In this document: piece by piece, positions 46,504 to 58,671 of the stretch | Position numbering within the stretch: the stretch's first letter is position 1 | How the letters are laid out: every line of letters begins with the position of its first letter | NCBI RefSeq assembly: GCF_030247195.1 | Contig: NC_080672.1 | Coordinates: 67,807,771 to 67,871,770, forward strand | From: Topomyia yanbarensis | Taxonomy: Eukaryota > Arthropoda > Insecta > Diptera > Culicidae | DNA length: 64,000 bases | Reading direction: 5' to 3' | Program-made: the position numbers and the translations under genes | Notes under the pieces: generated by a model | What the model was told of the DNA's origin: nothing | What the model saw: the letters and a program-made list of their open reading frames with translations, nothing else | Database searches by the model: none

Positions 46504-49500
46504 GTAAGAATGTTCCACTCCGGTTTTATTTTGCATGTCATCAAACTGTCCTTGCTGTATTTTTATATGGTTGGATATAAAAAGCCCCTGGCGGCAGGTA
46601 GCCGGAAAAAGGGGTCAACTACAGCGACATCCGGGAAGGTTTGGAGTGGAAATTTTGGTAGCGCGATACAGAGAAATACGGAAGAGTGAAGCAAATAATA
46701 ATATCACATGAGCTGCTCGAAATCGGTTGGCATTTTTTTAACGATGCATCCCACTTCAAAGCGCTTGAAAGGATGTGTAAAGGGTTCGAATAAACAAGGC
46801 TATTCACAGATTTCGCCGTAATCAATATTCGGTTTGAGTTGGAATGTGGTAAATGGGATTGCTTCCGAATAAATTAATATTGAAATGGGTACTGAACGTT
46901 GAAGGATAATCACATCGTCGGGATAGTGAAAATTATCGTAATCAATCAATACGAGTTGTGGTCACGGTCAGAAGTTGATATCTCTAGTATTTATTGGTGT
47001 TTACGTATGAGTAATTTACCTCTAGACAAAGTTGCATTCAGGCACCTTGTGGCAGCATCAACCAGAATTTATTTTAATGCTGGCAGGTCTTAAAAATGAG
47101 ATTGGTGTGGATCATAATCATCTTGGTTTGGATGCCTTACGACGCTAGAGGATATGTTAAAAAATACATTATTTTATTAAATAAAAATATTTTATTATTT
47201 TTATCTAGTGAATGCCTCCGCATATGGGGATTTCCTGATGGTCGCAACGTTTGACAAATTCAGACTGTACGTTACTTCCGACACTGGAATGAAGAGCTTG
47301 ATGAAAGCCAAAAACACAGTTATTGGCTCCAGTTCGTTGACAGGTTATCGAGAGAAACATCGTTATGCACTCTCTGGGGCACTGACCGACGTATGCGCAA
47401 CTGAAACTGTATCAATCGATACTGAAAACTAGAATTAGACTATCATGTCCATATGTGCCTGCCTAGTGCTAGTTGTCCGTTTTATGTTTATAACTGACTC
47501 GCACTAGAATACATATCCGTGTTTCAATTTCGTTTCTCTTTGTCTTAAATTTTTCGAACCAGCCAACAAAATCGATACAAGAAACATCGTTGTAGCTCTA
47601 ATTGCCCTCTAGGGAAAAGTTGAACCTGAAATAGTCCAATAACATTTCGAAATGTAAAGCATTTTGCTGCAAGCCGCTACATTAGTGATTTTTAAGTGAC
47701 TTTAAATGTTTATGCTACAGACCACGAACTATTATTTCCATTTTTCCAACCGGAAAAATACACAAAGTTCCCCGAGCATGCCTCCGCTGACCTGTAATCA
47801 ATCGCCACTAACAGCTGCCTCGCAGCGAACCAAAGTGATATCGAATGCCAGCGGGATATATTTACGCAACAAATTCACCGATTTACCAGGAAGATCCACC
47901 ATAAAACTGCCATTATAGCATCGATTCAATATTTAGTGCCGGTAGCTATTGCTCGTTTGAGTAAATACGGCAACACCAGCAGCCACTGGCATCCCCTAAA
48001 CGACCTATCCGGGCTGAGCACCGTCAGGTACATTAGGTTCAGCACCGTCACCTAATGGGAAATTAATGGCCGCGTGTCGCTGCCGCCTTCGTCATCGTCG
48101 TCGTCGTCGTCGTTCGTTGAGGTGGAAGAACCTTTCTCACAGTGTCAGCGAGAGATTTAGCACACTGCCGTTATTGATTGGAGATTGGCAACACCACCGC
48201 CACCGGGAGCTGATTGGCTTCGAGGCAGAAGCTGCAAAACTGCGACTCCTACATTGTTGGCAGAAACAAAAGTGTGATAATCCTTCCTGCTGAAGGTGAG
48301 CAGGGCATTACTAGTATTGGAACAGGCTTTCATGCTAATTACAAAATTGGAGAGTTTTTAGTGAAATAGCGGTTTTTGATGACACTGGATCAGTGTTAAA
48401 ACAATTTTGTTTTAAATTGTGATGCTAAAAACCTTAGGGTTCTAGACAGAATACTGTAGTCTTTGTCAGAAATGAATCTAGTATATAAAAGTCATTCGAA
48501 AAAATTTAATCTAAATCCGGAACAGTTAATTAAAACTCCTGGTGGAGAATCCTTACACATTTCAGTTTCTTTACTCTAAAGCAATAAAATGGACCGTTCG
48601 TTTTTTTATTTTCTTTCTTCGAAAGCAATACTACCACGCAACCTGATCCGTGGAAGTTGGAACTATTTACGACCGAACGGGAACCGGGACCAATAATTCA
48701 CTGTCTCTGGCGAAACCGGCTCATTACCTGATGGTCGGCGCTATTTCTTTGTTCCAGTTCTCCCACATATATATATTTCGAAAATCTTCTCCCGTGAAGA
48801 AGTTTGCAGTTTGTTGGCGCACAAGAAGAAAAGAAATAAATTTCTCAAACCGGGACAGGAGAACATCCTGTCAGGTGAGGAGATATTCATTGCACACAGA
48901 GCTCATTTTTCGGTCCCGCTACTTTCGAGTTTCGAAGAACTATTTTTCGCTGCTTTTGCCATCACTGTTTCCACAAATCAGGAAAAGTGATTAACGGCAC
49001 CCGTGCGGCTCATTAGGAGAAGGTAGTAGCAGGTCAAGATGCTTGTAGAATTTTCGGTTCGTGAAAAAAGGTTGCACTTTTTCACTGCAGTGAAACTTTT
49101 CAATATTTAGTTCCCAACGAAAAATCTGTTAAAGGTACAGCTATCCGTCGAACTACAATGAAAATTATGCATCGAATCCAAGGTTGCACGGACTGTTTTG
49201 GTACGGCTTGTTTCATGTAAAAAGAAAGGTAAAAATCGATAGTTTTGAAATTTTCAATGTACCTGAGGGTCCGCCAATGTGGCAAAATGGAAATTTTTAA
49301 CAACTTTTCAAGAAAGTGTTTTAATCAATAGTCAAGTTAACCATCATCATCATCATCTTAGCCGAACAGACTACAGTACTTCGAATTATGATCGAATGCA
49401 TTTTAGATTTACAGGTTACTAGATCCTAGGCAGCTAGTCTCCAGTCTATCTCTAGTAACAATTGAGGTTTTATGGTAGTTTTATAGCCATTGATAAAACT

Positions 49501-49540
49501 AAGATTGCACTTGTAGCGTGCTATAAAACTTCAATTGTTA
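46504..49540. other. ttv intron, start of the 13.6-kb intron
   Basis: The donor GTAAGA opens it. An unassigned frame at 47208-47432 starts only with GTG and has no known domain. A GC-richer block at about 47930-48300 contains a (GTC)n run at 48090-48113 and might be regulatory, but nothing proves that. Confidence 0.4.
48090..48113. repeat. (GTC)n trinucleotide run
   Basis: GTCATC followed by six GTC units, in a GC-rich stretch. Confidence 0.85.
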
Positions 49541-49559
49541 CTTGGGACTCGAACACCCG

Positions 49560-50260
49560 GCCGTCTGCTCATCTTTCTCGATTGCACACAATCAGCGAGT
49601 GCGTAGTCTGCCCCCATGTCGACCTCTTCCAGATTTCATAAATCTCGTACCATACCCCAATGATTTCCAACTCGTAGCTAACACCACTCGAATTGCCTCG
49701 ATCTTTACTAATTACCATGTCCTTAGTCCTGTCACAGTTTATAATCAGTGCGATTCTCACAAATGCAAAAATGCCTCTTCCACTTCTTTGCGATCAACGT
49801 CAATGATGTCGATGTCATTCACGAAACAAATGTTAAACTATAGAGTAGAGAGTGACACGCCTCACTTCAATCTATCTAACGTCACAAATGAGTTGGATGT
49901 CTGTTCGGTTATTTGTAACCCAACCACCGTCGCTTAAACAGTTTAAACGGAAAAGTATGTTCCAGTATTATCTGTCAGTTTGTTTCGTTTGGTATTTGCC
50001 GATAAACTATTCAGCCAAAGGATGCAGTCTGCTAAACAGAACACGAGAGAAAGTGCCTTGTAGGCGGCGTTTGTGAGCATTATGCCTCGATAGTTATCAT
50101 ACTCGACTTTGCCCTTCTTGAAGAAAGGGCCTATGAATCATTTCTTCTCACACAGTGGATTGCTTTGTACAGCCGTTCGCTCCAGACTTTTAGAAGTTCG
50201 ACCAAAATTCCGTGCTTCACAACGATCTTACAATTTTTCAGCTTTCAAATAGCCTTTCGC
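49560..50260 (-). pseudogene. RTE-like non-LTR reverse transcriptase remnant
   Basis: On the - strand, pieces of an RT lie in the right order: GPFFKKGKVEYDNYRGIML then TNAAYKALS (about 50140-50040); FVNDIDIIDVDRKEVEEAF (about 49827-49761); and NCDRTKDMVISKDRGNSSGV (about 49755-49690). The catalytic FADD is FVND. Frames shift between pieces and stops occur. The gap between the first two pieces is far too short for a full RT, implying an internal deletion of a few hundred bases. The IDIIG-type context after the catalytic box fits the RTE clade, but clade assignment is tentative. Confidence 0.75.
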
Positions 50261-50322
50261 ATTTTATCTAGCGTGGAGCGATCGAGACTTGCCCATCATT
50301 CCTAATCCTCATTATGTTGGTA

Positions 50323-50638
50323 CACACCTAGAAAAATCATGTGAATTTACGTCTCCTGACCCTGACATATACGAGCATCAAAAATGACTTAGTTTCACGT
50401 TTCATTTTGATTTTACATGGTGTTGAATTTCGTAAATCACGTAATTTTACTCCACAATTGGCGTTTATTCTGAATGGCAGAAAATGTAATTTTACATCAT
50501 TGAGCATGTAAAGTGTATGTTTCATGTAAAATTGAACGGAACATGGTCATGTTCCGTCATTTCGTGAATTGCGGGTTTGTTAAATTGCGTCATGTTTGCA
50601 ATTACGTCAACGAGAAAATTCATATTTTTTATGGTGTG
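50323..50638. mobile_element. TA-flanked MITE, 316 bp
   Basis: The left end is CACACCTAGAAAAATCATGT and the right end, reverse-complemented, is CACACCATAAAAAATATG. Both then reach TGAATTT and GACGTAA-like segments. TA flanks each end (50321-50322, 50639-50640). The interior repeats 'gtaattttac' motifs and has no coding capacity. Confidence 0.65.
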
Positions 50639-50799
50639 TACCTTCTCTACTCGTTTGTCCATTCAGTAGCAACTCCAAGTGGTCCTGCTAGACACTCCTG
50701 AACGATCTGTCAATATTTTGAAATCCAATATGGTAACTTTCGATAACTACCGAGCACTGAAAACCATTATTAGTGTGGAAAATTGTAGACGTTGGTTTC

Positions 50800-51060
50800 C
50801 GGTTACTACAAAACATAAACACTACATAAATGGTGTAGTGGATAATTTTCAAAGTTTTGTGGTTACTGGAAGCCGATATCTTTCATATCAAAATAGAGCA
50901 AATCATCAATTTCCATCATTTACTGAATCCCCCCACCATAATAGCGTCAATCATCAATTTTCGTCATCTACTATCCACCACCTTTTAAATGACATCCTTA
51001 TTCACGATAGTTTTCAGTGATTTGTGGTATCCAGAAAACGCCATCTTTGATTATAAAATA
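50800..51060. repeat. Degenerate units of the 'atggcg' tandem family
   Basis: It holds 'catcaatttccatcatttac' and 'catcaattttcgtcatctac', with 'ggttactggaagccgatatc', resembling the units at 3325-3600. Boundaries are vague. Confidence 0.4.
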
Positions 51061-51377
51061 CCTCCAAAAAGCGATGGGAGTTGGGTGGAGAGGGAGGATC
51101 GGGAGGTATGGTTAAAAAATACAATTTAAAAAAATGTGTTAACCGGCAACGCAGTGGAACGTAGACGTCCCACCTACTTTTCCTAAGTTTTTATTGGTTT
51201 ATTGGATTGGATTGCAAATATTTTAAGATGGTTATTGCATTCGCGCATCGAGGAGACCGAGAGGGCTTATGGGCCTCTTTTATGTTTTGTGCTTTTTTCA
51301 TACGCTGCACCAGTCTAACTAACGATCAACCATTAGCTTGTGCATTGGCGGGTCGACGTGGATTGACTTTTGCCCGG

Positions 51378-51880
51378 TGATTAATTAAGTGAACATTTTG
51401 GCACTTATAAACTCATAAGCCCGGCTCAAGAACAGACCTACAAACACATGTGTTCGCGCGAACATAAGTCGGTCACGCCAGAAAGTTCTTTACCCTTAGT
51501 CTTAGTAGCATAGGTTCATGCCTTTAGTTGAACCAATCGAATAAATGACGCCCATACCCACTAAACAATACGTTCCAAAGTTACATACACGCACACGCGA
51601 CAAACACCTTAAGATACAAACGCTCGAGCTCCTCGTGATAATTCACGTACACCTGCGCCCGCGATCTAACAAACAAGGTAACGCCTCGATGACTAAGCGA
51701 ACGTTTTGGTACTTATAAATTTTCAAACGCTATCTGAAGAGTGAACCTACCAACGTCCGTGTTTGAATCGGTTACGTCCGGAAGTCCCCACTTCCGGCCA
51801 TAGCAGCCTAGGTCCATGTCTTCAGTTGGTCCAACAAAAATGACGCTCATATTTACTAGACAACATGCGCCATGGTGACA
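51378..51880 (+). repeat. Two ~200-bp direct-repeat units about 310 bp apart
   Basis: 'agtgaacattttggcactta' and what follows (from about 51388) aligns with 'agcgaacgttttggtactta' (from about 51696). Further matches run through 'gaacctac...cgtccg', 'catag/tagcataggttcatg' and 'atgacgc...actaaacaa'. The units are diverged and non-coding. Confidence 0.55.
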
Positions 51881-52020
51881 TGTCCGGGAACTCTAGTAGT
51901 ATGGAAGAACTGAATCAAAGCGTCAGATTCACGGTGCACGCGTGATCATCCAAGAACACACGCGGATATGCAAAAGCACACACCGTTATTAAATAGAATT
52001 TATACACGTCAAGTTACATA

Positions 52021-52931
52021 CCGTAAACCGGGGTGACTTTGATCATCGGGGTGACTTTGATCACTCGAAACTTTTTTCGTAGATCGCTTATTAAACCAGA
52101 AAAGTCTACCGAATCATTTTAATTTGAAATGAGTTTTACTCTAAACTTATAAAATACTGATTTGTTATACTTTTTGAGTATATTATTTGGTTTTTAGGCA
52201 CAAAAACTACAAAACACCGCAATTTGACTTTACCTGATTTTTACGAAGCTTCGTAAAGTGTCTATTTTTTGAAACAAATAAATCTCAGATTTGAGCAAGA
52301 GTAATAAATTACAAGCGACGGGGGTGAGCCAAATTTACTTTTAAGAGTTTGTTTATTTTAAATACAATTTTTTGTGAAACTAGTTGGCAATTACTTCAAA
52401 TTATTTTAAGTTAAATTCGCAACTTTTTTTTATTGTTCAATATTCCAACGCGTTAAAATGGATAAAACTTTTTGTATATTGATAAAGCATTGAAATAAAC
52501 AATTTGAGCAATTTTAAAGGTTTTCAGAATCTTTTATTCTAGTTGGACATAAATTATACGAATTTTGGTTACTCGAATTTTACAGTACATTGAAATACTT
52601 TGTATAATACCAATTAACATCTATTTAACAATGGGTATCTTTTCAGAATTAGTTTAAACAAACATTTAAATGAACAACATTGACATCAATAACTTAATGT
52701 GGGTGAACATGCACGTTATCAAAGTCACCCCGGATCACGAAAACGGACTTCAACTTGAAATCATTTTTGGAAAAATAGCTGTGGGCGGACAATTTTAGGT
52801 AAAACCATCCAATCTTGTTCTCCATACATCAGTACACGGTTTAAAAATACTACACTTGAAAAAAAATGTGTTGCGTCTAAAAATATGTAATCATTACTTC
52901 GAAAAGTCATCAATGTCACCCCGGTTGACGG
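52021..52931. mobile_element. TA-flanked inverted-repeat element, 911 bp
   Basis: The left end is CCGTAAACCGGGGTGACTTT and the right end, reverse-complemented, is CCGTCAACCGGGGTGACATT. TA flanks each end (52019-52020, 52932-52933). The left end repeats 'cggggtgactttgatca' twice in tandem, and an inverted copy lies at about 52717-52735. The interior is AT-rich without a transposase. Confidence 0.75.
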
Positions 52932-52933
52932 TA

Positions 52934-53618
52934 CACGTTAGCACACACGACATACAAACGCACACGCGATCGATCACGTTTGCGTATAAACACTCGAATC
53001 CTTCGCGATGATATACGCGATCGAGAAGTCCCTTCGCCCACACTTATCTGAACCGTACAATGAATATCACATTCAGAATTACGGCCTGCTGCAATTGGCA
53101 TTAGTGTTTTAGTGGGTGACATTTCTCATCTCGCCTGCAATTGTAGTGAGTGATTCTGACGGGTAGCCCTTCCGAGAACCTAGCTCTACAGCTCTAGTAG
53201 AACAACTCTATAAAAAACTGTTTTTAAAAAGGTGGCAACATAGTTACCACTGCTCGCTTAAACTATTTCCGGAGAAAAGTTTAGGGAGAAACCCATACAA
53301 AACTCTTGCCAGCAGTCGCCATGCTGGTTTTTAGGTAATCAATTCTTAAATTCTACTGTTTTAATTACTGTTTTTACCTACACTTCTGCGGTAATAAAAT
53401 GTCCATAACAATTCCCAACGCATATCGGTGCATATCGGTTTGAAACCTTACACCAGTTTTTAAATAAAATTCGTTCTGGACTCTACGTCTGTAATCTGTG
53501 GTCTCAATTTTCTAGTTATAGTCAAAATCCCGAGGTGATTTACTGCTAATTAAGCAACGAGCACTAAACCACCGTAATTTCTCTTTGCATTTCCGATCTA
53601 GCTCCATTTGTCATTATA
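52934..53618. other. ttv intron, nothing recognised
   Basis: The first ~130 bp ('cacacgacatacaaacgcac') continue the host repeat seen left of the 911-bp element. The rest shows no gene. Confidence 0.35.
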
Positions 53619-53907
53619 CAGTGGAGACCCGATTTTATCAGCCCCGATTTTTTCGAGTAAATCCTTTCTTGGGCATATATTTCTTATCTTAGAGATCCGC
53701 AAAAATAAAAATATCACATTTTTTAAATTTTACACTGTCAGACCCCCTTAAGGGGAACTTAAAGTAAATAATCAGAAAAGGTTGCGAGGCTATATCTAAG
53801 AACCAAAGAAAAATATTTTAAGAGCATCGGTTTATTAAAAAGACAAAAATATATGTCCCGATTTTATCAATGTCCCTATATTATCAAATAAAAACGGGTC
53901 TTCACTG
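53619..53907. mobile_element. TA-flanked MITE, copy 2 (CAGTG-AGACCC family)
   Basis: The left end is CAGTGGAGACCCGATTTTAT and the right end, reverse-complemented, is CAGTGAAGACCCGTTTTTAT. TA flanks each end (53617-53618, 53908-53909). It is related along its length to 9956-10290, with indels in the middle. Confidence 0.78.
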
Positions 53908-54265
53908 TATTAGCACCGGTCTCGTTAAAATACATCAACCAATAGGAAGACTGGCTTTTTTAACGAGCGGTGACAACTAGATTACCACCTATTTTCATTC
54001 ACTTTATTATTTTCTTTGTAATTTTAACCCCTCATAAACCAAGTTTTCGGATAAAAACTAGCTGTTTTGACAAATTTGCACCACCAACTTATAATGCTTA
54101 AAGATTTTTTTTTAAATCGAACAATTTTCAATCAATAACTAGAGTTGCCAGAATTCTAACAAATTGATTTCATATGATTAGAACACTTTTCACTTCATAT
54201 CAACACTTATCACCGCCTTATAAAGGTGGTGTCTTCAGCTAAGTTGTTGAGAATGACATTTTAAA

Positions 54266-54900
54266 TAAATTTGTTCAAGACACGCCAATGCTCTGTGTAT
54301 GCATCATATAGAGACATAAAACGACATTTCATTCATTCGGTGACTCTCAGAGCGATATGTCGATCATCCCAATCCGTGCAGTGTAACGTAATAAAGAATA
54401 GTGCTAATCCGCTTTCAAGGTTATCTTTCGCGTCTTTGACGTTTCGTATTTTTTCCTTCCTTTGTGTGTGCACGTTAACCGTTATTTGGCCAGCAGAGCA
54501 GTCAAACAGTATTGTTTTTTTTTCTTATACAGCGCCTGGGTACCGTTATATTTTAAAGCAAAATAGCGCTATAATATTACATTTTCAACTTTTGTCTCCA
54601 ATTCTATCCCGCACTGGGCAATAGGCCCGTGCAAAAATGACTCCCTCTGGAAATGATCCGCCTCAAGGCGAGATAGATATCGACATAAAAAAGACTCCCC
54701 GACTGCAATTGTACCCATCCTCCCCAACTGGCCCTGTTCGTTATCCTCGTCCGGATCAAAGACAAAGAAATTTTAGATCTGTTGCAGAATTCTCGAGCTC
54801 TGACCGAGCTATATTCGGCCGCGTCAGAAATAACGAAAATTCGCAACTATAAGCTGGTTGTAAATAGCTTGAAAGAGGCAAATTATACTGCATATTGGCT
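54266..54900 (+). pseudogene. 5' fragment of a non-LTR retrotransposon ORF1 (tentative)
   Basis: An ATG frame at 54637-54852 (MTPSGNDPPQGEIDIDIKKT, then a Pro/Arg-rich stretch) is overlapped by a +1 frame from about 54782 (NSRALTELYSAASEITKIRN, then YKLVVNSLKEAN). Together they resemble the start of mosquito jockey-type gag proteins interrupted by a frameshift. The preceding 370 bp looks like a 5' UTR. Similarity ends near 54900, and no zinc knuckles or ORF2 follow. Confidence 0.4.
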
Positions 54901-55928
54901 ACGGTCCACAGTGGGACCAATTTTTAAAAAGTGGGACAAAAACTATTTGAGGAAAGGCCTGAAAACACCCGCCAACGGTGTAGAATATTATGTTTTGAAT
55001 AACTTTGTCGAAGACACCACAGACATCAGACCTAATTTTCGAAGCGAAATTGTTGTTTTTTGCTTTACCATGTCAAATCAGTTTTTTTGCTTTTCCATGT
55101 CAAAACCTTAATTGATTAATTTTTTTTTGTTGGGTGCATTAACCACTGCGACTAATTGATTAATTTAATATGTTTTGTAAACTTTTTGATATAACTAAAA
55201 AAACAAAAAAAATTAAACGCTGTAAAACCAATGTTTTCACATCTAAACTTCAGATATTCCTATCCCTTGTTATTCCAATAATGATTAATTATAAACGACG
55301 GTTTATAATATAAGCTTGGGTTATTTTATTCCTAAAATATATACACTATAAGTTATTATTGAAAAGTTATATTTCACACGCACCGAATAGTATGTAGAAC
55401 TTTTTGAGCAAATGAATTACGATTACATTATATTTACGTTATTTAAGTTAAAAAATTCTAATCATCACGTTAAGCTGCCAAAGAATAACGATTTCGGCTC
55501 AAAAAATAAATCTACTGTGTGTATGTAGTATTTTTAACAAAATTATTCAATATACAGCATACTTTGCTGAAGACCTCAACCAAATTACCAAAAAATATTG
55601 AATATTTGTTTTGGTTGGTTTAATCGATAAGGTTAGATTTACAAATTCACAAAAGTAAGTCAATGCCTGTTTCAGAACCGAGGTGTCCTCAAAAACATAC
55701 TCACAAATTCAATTCTACACTTACAATTTTTTTAGATGGTTGGTGTCTTCAGCAAAATCAAATAAAGTAAGTTAGAATATTTAATTTCGAACAGTTTTGT
55801 TGAAAATACCGTAAACATACTGTAGTTTTTTTTTACCCGAATTCGTTGTTCTTTGGTAGGTTAACCTCAAAATTAGTATTGTTATCCCATATTGCAATCG
55901 TAATTTATCAAGTCAATATATTCTACAT
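54901..55928. other. AT-rich intron, nothing recognised
   Basis: It contains the motifs 'aactttgtcgaagacaccac' and 'cttcagcaaaatcaaataaa', which are common in mosquito non-coding repeats. No gene or element ends were found. Confidence 0.35.
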
Positions 55929-56670
55929 TAGACTGGTTCAATTTTTCACTTTTAGCTCCACCAGGCTTTTCTGATTCCTTTTATGGTCCTTAGTAATTGA
56001 CCCTTCAAAAATTTCAAAGTTTGTATGGAAAATCGGTTAATATTGAAAATAAATTCTTAAAAAATCACCTCATCATTCAATTAATCAGAACACTATATGT
56101 TTCTAAAGGTAATCTTCTACTGAACACATTCGTGGAACATTAAAAGTTTATGAAAATTCGCTGAGAAAAGTTATTACCTAAAGAAGCAGCACGACTTCAA
56201 AACAAGTTGATTTTATTAGTAACCATAGCAACCCTGTTTGAATAGCTGCATCTGCCATACGCGAGCGGTGGGTGGCAAGTCTAGTTTACACTGGTATAAC
56301 GATGTAGCTATTCAAACAGGGTTGCTATGGTTACTAATAAAATCAACTTGTTTTGAAGTCGTGCTGCTTCTTTAGGTAATAACTTTTCTCAGCGAATTTT
56401 CATAAACTTTTAATGTTCCACGAATGTGTTCAGTAGAAGATTACCTTTGGAAATATATAGTGTTCTGATTAATTGAATGATGAGGTGATTTTTTAAGAAT
56501 TTATTTTCAATGTTATCCGATTTTCCATACAAACTTCAATATAAACTTTGAAATTTTTGGAGGGTCTGTAGACACAACCAATCGGTACCAAAATTTTCAC
56601 AATTACTAAGGATCATAAAAGGAATCAGAAAAGCCTGGTGGAGCTAAAAGTGAAAAATTGAACCAGTCTA
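55929..56670. mobile_element. Foldback element, 742 bp, perfect 8-bp target duplication
   Basis: The ends TAGACTGGTTCAATTTTTCA and their exact inverse bound two long arms (about 55929-56251 and 56300-56670). These pair over more than 300 bp around a loop of about 50 bases ('tctgccatacgcgagcggtg'). The right arm has about 45 extra or replaced bases near 56560-56610. TTCTACAT lies on both sides (55921-55928 and 56671-56678). An 8-bp duplication fits the hAT or P superfamilies. The element is non-coding. Confidence 0.88.
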
Positions 56671-57134
56671 TTCTACATACTTGTATGAATTAAAAATAAA
56701 ATAAACTTATTTTATGTTTTAAACCGTCATATGAAAATGGTCATCCAAAAAATGGATCTCACTATTTCCTGTTCCAATGTAATATTTAATCTGTTCTTAG
56801 AATAATAAGGAGTCCGAATATCCAAAGTTTAGCTGTCGTAAAGTTCTTATGAATACAGAAATCTTCGATGAAAATACTGCAAATTCAAGTGAAAAATAGT
56901 TTCAGAAGTCAAGACATTAGTTTTACAGTAATAATTCCTTCATCAAAATGTTGCTTTTAGTGATATATACAAGTTTGTGGAACATATGAAATTAATTAAG
57001 CAAGCGTTTGACTTGAAAAAGTCGAAAAAACTGATTTTTAGGTTATATTCACAAACAATAACAATTTGCGGTGTCTATAAAGCTATTCAAAACATTCTAC
57101 AACTTTCGCCGGATCTTTCCTACCTATCTCCTGC

Positions 57135-58000
57135 TTGACAAGGTTCGTCTACCTGTTCGCCTTTTTGTGCGGGGAAGGTTTATCTTCAAAGTCATTCAAA
57201 AATAACCGCGTCAGAAATTCATCGAACGATGTCACGAATTTGATCACTGTTTTACAGTGGGATCGCAGAAGCATTATCCCCAAAATCGAGTCCTTCAAAA
57301 TTTTAATAAATAATTCGAAATGCGATTTGCATTATGCGAAACATGGCTTACTTCAGAAATAGATCTCAACTTCCACGATTTCAATATTATTCACTTGGAT
57401 CGAGAAGACTCTTAGAGAGGAGTACTTTTGAGGATCAAATCAAGGATGCTATTCTTTCAATCGAATCGACCTCCCCTCGACACCAGGCATTGAAGTTGTC
57501 GCTTACCAGACTAGAATTAACCTCTAGATAAGACGGGTGTTTTAGAAGGTGACATCTACGAAAGACCAACCTACTTCAATGCATTTTCAATATCTCTCAT
57601 CAGAGAACGTTGGGAGACATCGTGGAGCAATTGAGAGTTGGGACGGTAGCTACATCATGTGGAATGAATGTGGGTCGAGAATTCATTCGTGTGATGTCTC
57701 GGCTCATGTCCAATCACTACACGTAAGATGCTTATCTTCGACGTATTGGATTTGCGAATAGTGGCATGGTTGTGGCGATGGTTATCACAATATCGAATGT
57801 ATTGTCTGGGCATGCGCCGAGTATTGTTCCGTCAGATCACAACTATTGAATTTCCTTGCGACTCGAGAAAGATCACCTAATGTCCCGGTACAGGATGTAC
57901 TGACAAGCCGCGATCTCCTCTATATGTCTCTCGTATATACCATCCTAAAAATTATCAATATACCGATATGACTGCCCCTATTATTTTTATATGATTCTCA
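57135..58000 (+). pseudogene. Internally deleted non-LTR retrotransposon ORF2
   Basis: The N-terminal endonuclease region is visible at about 57236-57530. It reads VLQWDRRSIIPKIESFKILI, then in shifted frames ETWLTSEIDLNFHDFNIIHL, so it is frameshifted. The C-terminal end is at about 57678-57970: MSRLMSNHYT, CGDGYHNIECIVWACAEYC and NVPVQDVLTSRDLLYMSLVY before a TGA. The whole reverse transcriptase between them is missing. The motif style fits jockey/LOA-type elements. Sequence to about 58430 is probably its 3' UTR. Confidence 0.72.
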
Positions 58001-58671
58001 GAAGTGCCCTTTTCCACCTGTACTGTACACCTTCGATGGTTTGATGCGACTTTAATGTAACACGAAACATCTCTGATGAAATAGTTAACAAACACGGGAC
58101 CTACAGCACAAACATCACACGCGCAACTGTATTACCGAGCCATACTACGAAATCATCTGGAGGGACCCCCACCGATTCAAGAAAAAATACTCGACCCCTT
58201 ATGATGATGTCGCGAGGTCTTTTGATGCAGGTCGTTCGAGTCTGTAATCGATGTCGTTGATCGTCCGTTTGCCTGAAACTGAAACTTAATATTTTCTCTC
58301 TCTGTCATCACTGTCCACCATCTCTCCCCTGTATCGGATCCCTGATATAGGAACCAACCCCACTCCCGGCCCCGGATCTGATCGAGTAACACGAGACCCA
58401 CATTAATAACACAATTTGTTACAAAAATGAGATTTTGTTATGATCTTGTTATTTCATTCTGATCGGGTTAATTGTCTACAACTTTGTCGTAAGTTATGAA
58501 TTGATCTAAAATCGGTTGGTCAAAAACCGTATTGGCACGATCACTTCGCGTATACCCAAGAGCGCAATCCGTGAATTCATTACATTAGACGGAAAAAAAG
58601 ATCTCGTTTAACCACAACACTTTGAGTAATTTATTTTCCGGTATCCGTAATGGTGCTGGGATTTTATAAAT

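Noticed and set aside
47208..47432. 74-codon frame after a 'tatctag' acceptor-like site
   Set aside because: It starts with GTG, matches no family I know, and does not fit ttv phase or sequence.
54271..55111. Separate small protein genes
   Set aside because: Overlapping frames look like one frameshifted gag-like fragment rather than host genes.
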